DNA of 61,944 nucleotides from Ponticaulis sp. (GTDB lineage Bacteria > Pseudomonadota > Alphaproteobacteria > Caulobacterales > Hyphomonadaceae), in NCBI GenBank assembly GCA_002701295.1, contig NZUJ01000122.1, positions 1 through 61,944 on the forward strand, written 5' to 3'. The notes below the pieces were generated by a model. That model was not told where the DNA came from and searched no databases. It saw only the letters and a list, made by a program, of their open reading frames with translations. Made by a program: the position numbers and the translations under genes. How positions within the stretch are numbered: position 1 is the first letter of the stretch; every line of letters begins with the position of its first letter. Positions 61,882 to 61,944 of the stretch are shown one piece after another.

Positions 61882-61944
61882 CTATTGATCGCTCACGACT
61901 GCTGCGCACAGAATTTCCAGCTTGTCCTGGCCGCTTCCGGAAAA
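61882..61944 (-). CDS. Possible C-terminal end of a gene running off the window
   Basis: On the minus strand a frame open from the right edge reads FSGSGQDKLEILCAAVVSDQ and ends at TAG (61882-61884). The composition looks like a real C-terminus, and the hairpin GCGATCA/TGATCGC over the stop could be its terminator. Twenty residues are too few to identify it. Confidence 0.35.
   Translation of the reverse strand, partial: FSGSGQDKLEILCAAVVSDQ

Noticed and set aside
1-61944. CRISPR arrays, rRNA genes, IS elements, plasmid origins
   Set aside because: No regularly spaced repeats, rRNA sequence, transposase or replication-initiator genes were seen on either strand.

Overview
The window looks like chromosomal DNA from a Gram-negative alphaproteobacterium with moderate GC. 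The orphan OmpR-type regulator at 14771-15457 resembles CenR of Caulobacterales and Rhodobacterales. The persulfide-type ArsR repressor beside sulfide:quinone oxidoreductase, the many short intergenic gaps and the lipoprotein and porin content fit the same group. A marine Hyphomonadaceae/Caulobacterales-like organism is my best guess. It is inferred from protein resemblance only. I see no phage, insertion sequence, integrase or CRISPR array.

Layout. 1-11 kb: the tail of a GAF protein, a lipoprotein, a membrane protein, yidD, thrS, then surface-glycan genes (O-antigen-ligase-like, two GT2 transferases, a GT39 transferase) interrupted by HMG-CoA lyase. 11-21 kb: housekeeping and regulation, with a 43-codon membrane ORF, a probable small RNA with three C-rich hairpin loops, xth, an ArsR/SRPBCC/DUF4287 operon, a rhomboid protease, cenR, leuC, a 2OG oxygenase, purEK, a GGDEF protein and a second structured RNA ending in a clear terminator (6S-like, tentative). 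21-44 kb: an accessory block. It holds a TetR regulator, a serine-hydrolase lipoprotein, five tandem secreted paralogues of unknown function followed by a DUF6152 protein, a convergent membrane operon (two DUF6644-like proteins, a membrane-anchored protein, a HupE/UreJ-type metal transporter, a c-type cytochrome lipoprotein), an SDR, a porin/Cache/chemoreceptor operon, a PLP enzyme, a second 2OG oxygenase, an aldehyde dehydrogenase and a heme-c/PQQ dehydrogenase lipoprotein. 43-49 kb: the EF-P lysylation set (epmB, epmA, efp) and a membrane PQQ glucose-type dehydrogenase. 49-57.5 kb: a divergent sulfide/persulfide locus in which one palindrome sits between rhodanese-MFP-RND-sqrR (minus) and sqr-trx-DUF2892-tolC (plus). 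57-62 kb: two unknown envelope-type proteins flanking tRNA-Ser(GGA) and msrA, a small membrane ORF and a possible partial gene at the edge.

How the parts may work together. Two stretches look like systems rather than lists of genes. In the first (about 23.5-33 kb), the five secreted paralogues share a C...C(H)EGN architecture and several conserved His. They sit next to a DUF6152 protein whose predicted mature N-terminus is His-His, and to a HupE-type metal transporter, DUF6644 membrane proteins and a cytochrome. I infer a periplasmic metal/redox system of undescribed function, possibly tied to the PQQ dehydrogenases nearby. In the second, an SqrR-like repressor with two appropriately placed cysteines probably controls both sulfide oxidation and a complete tripartite RND efflux pump, which would couple persulfide sensing to export.
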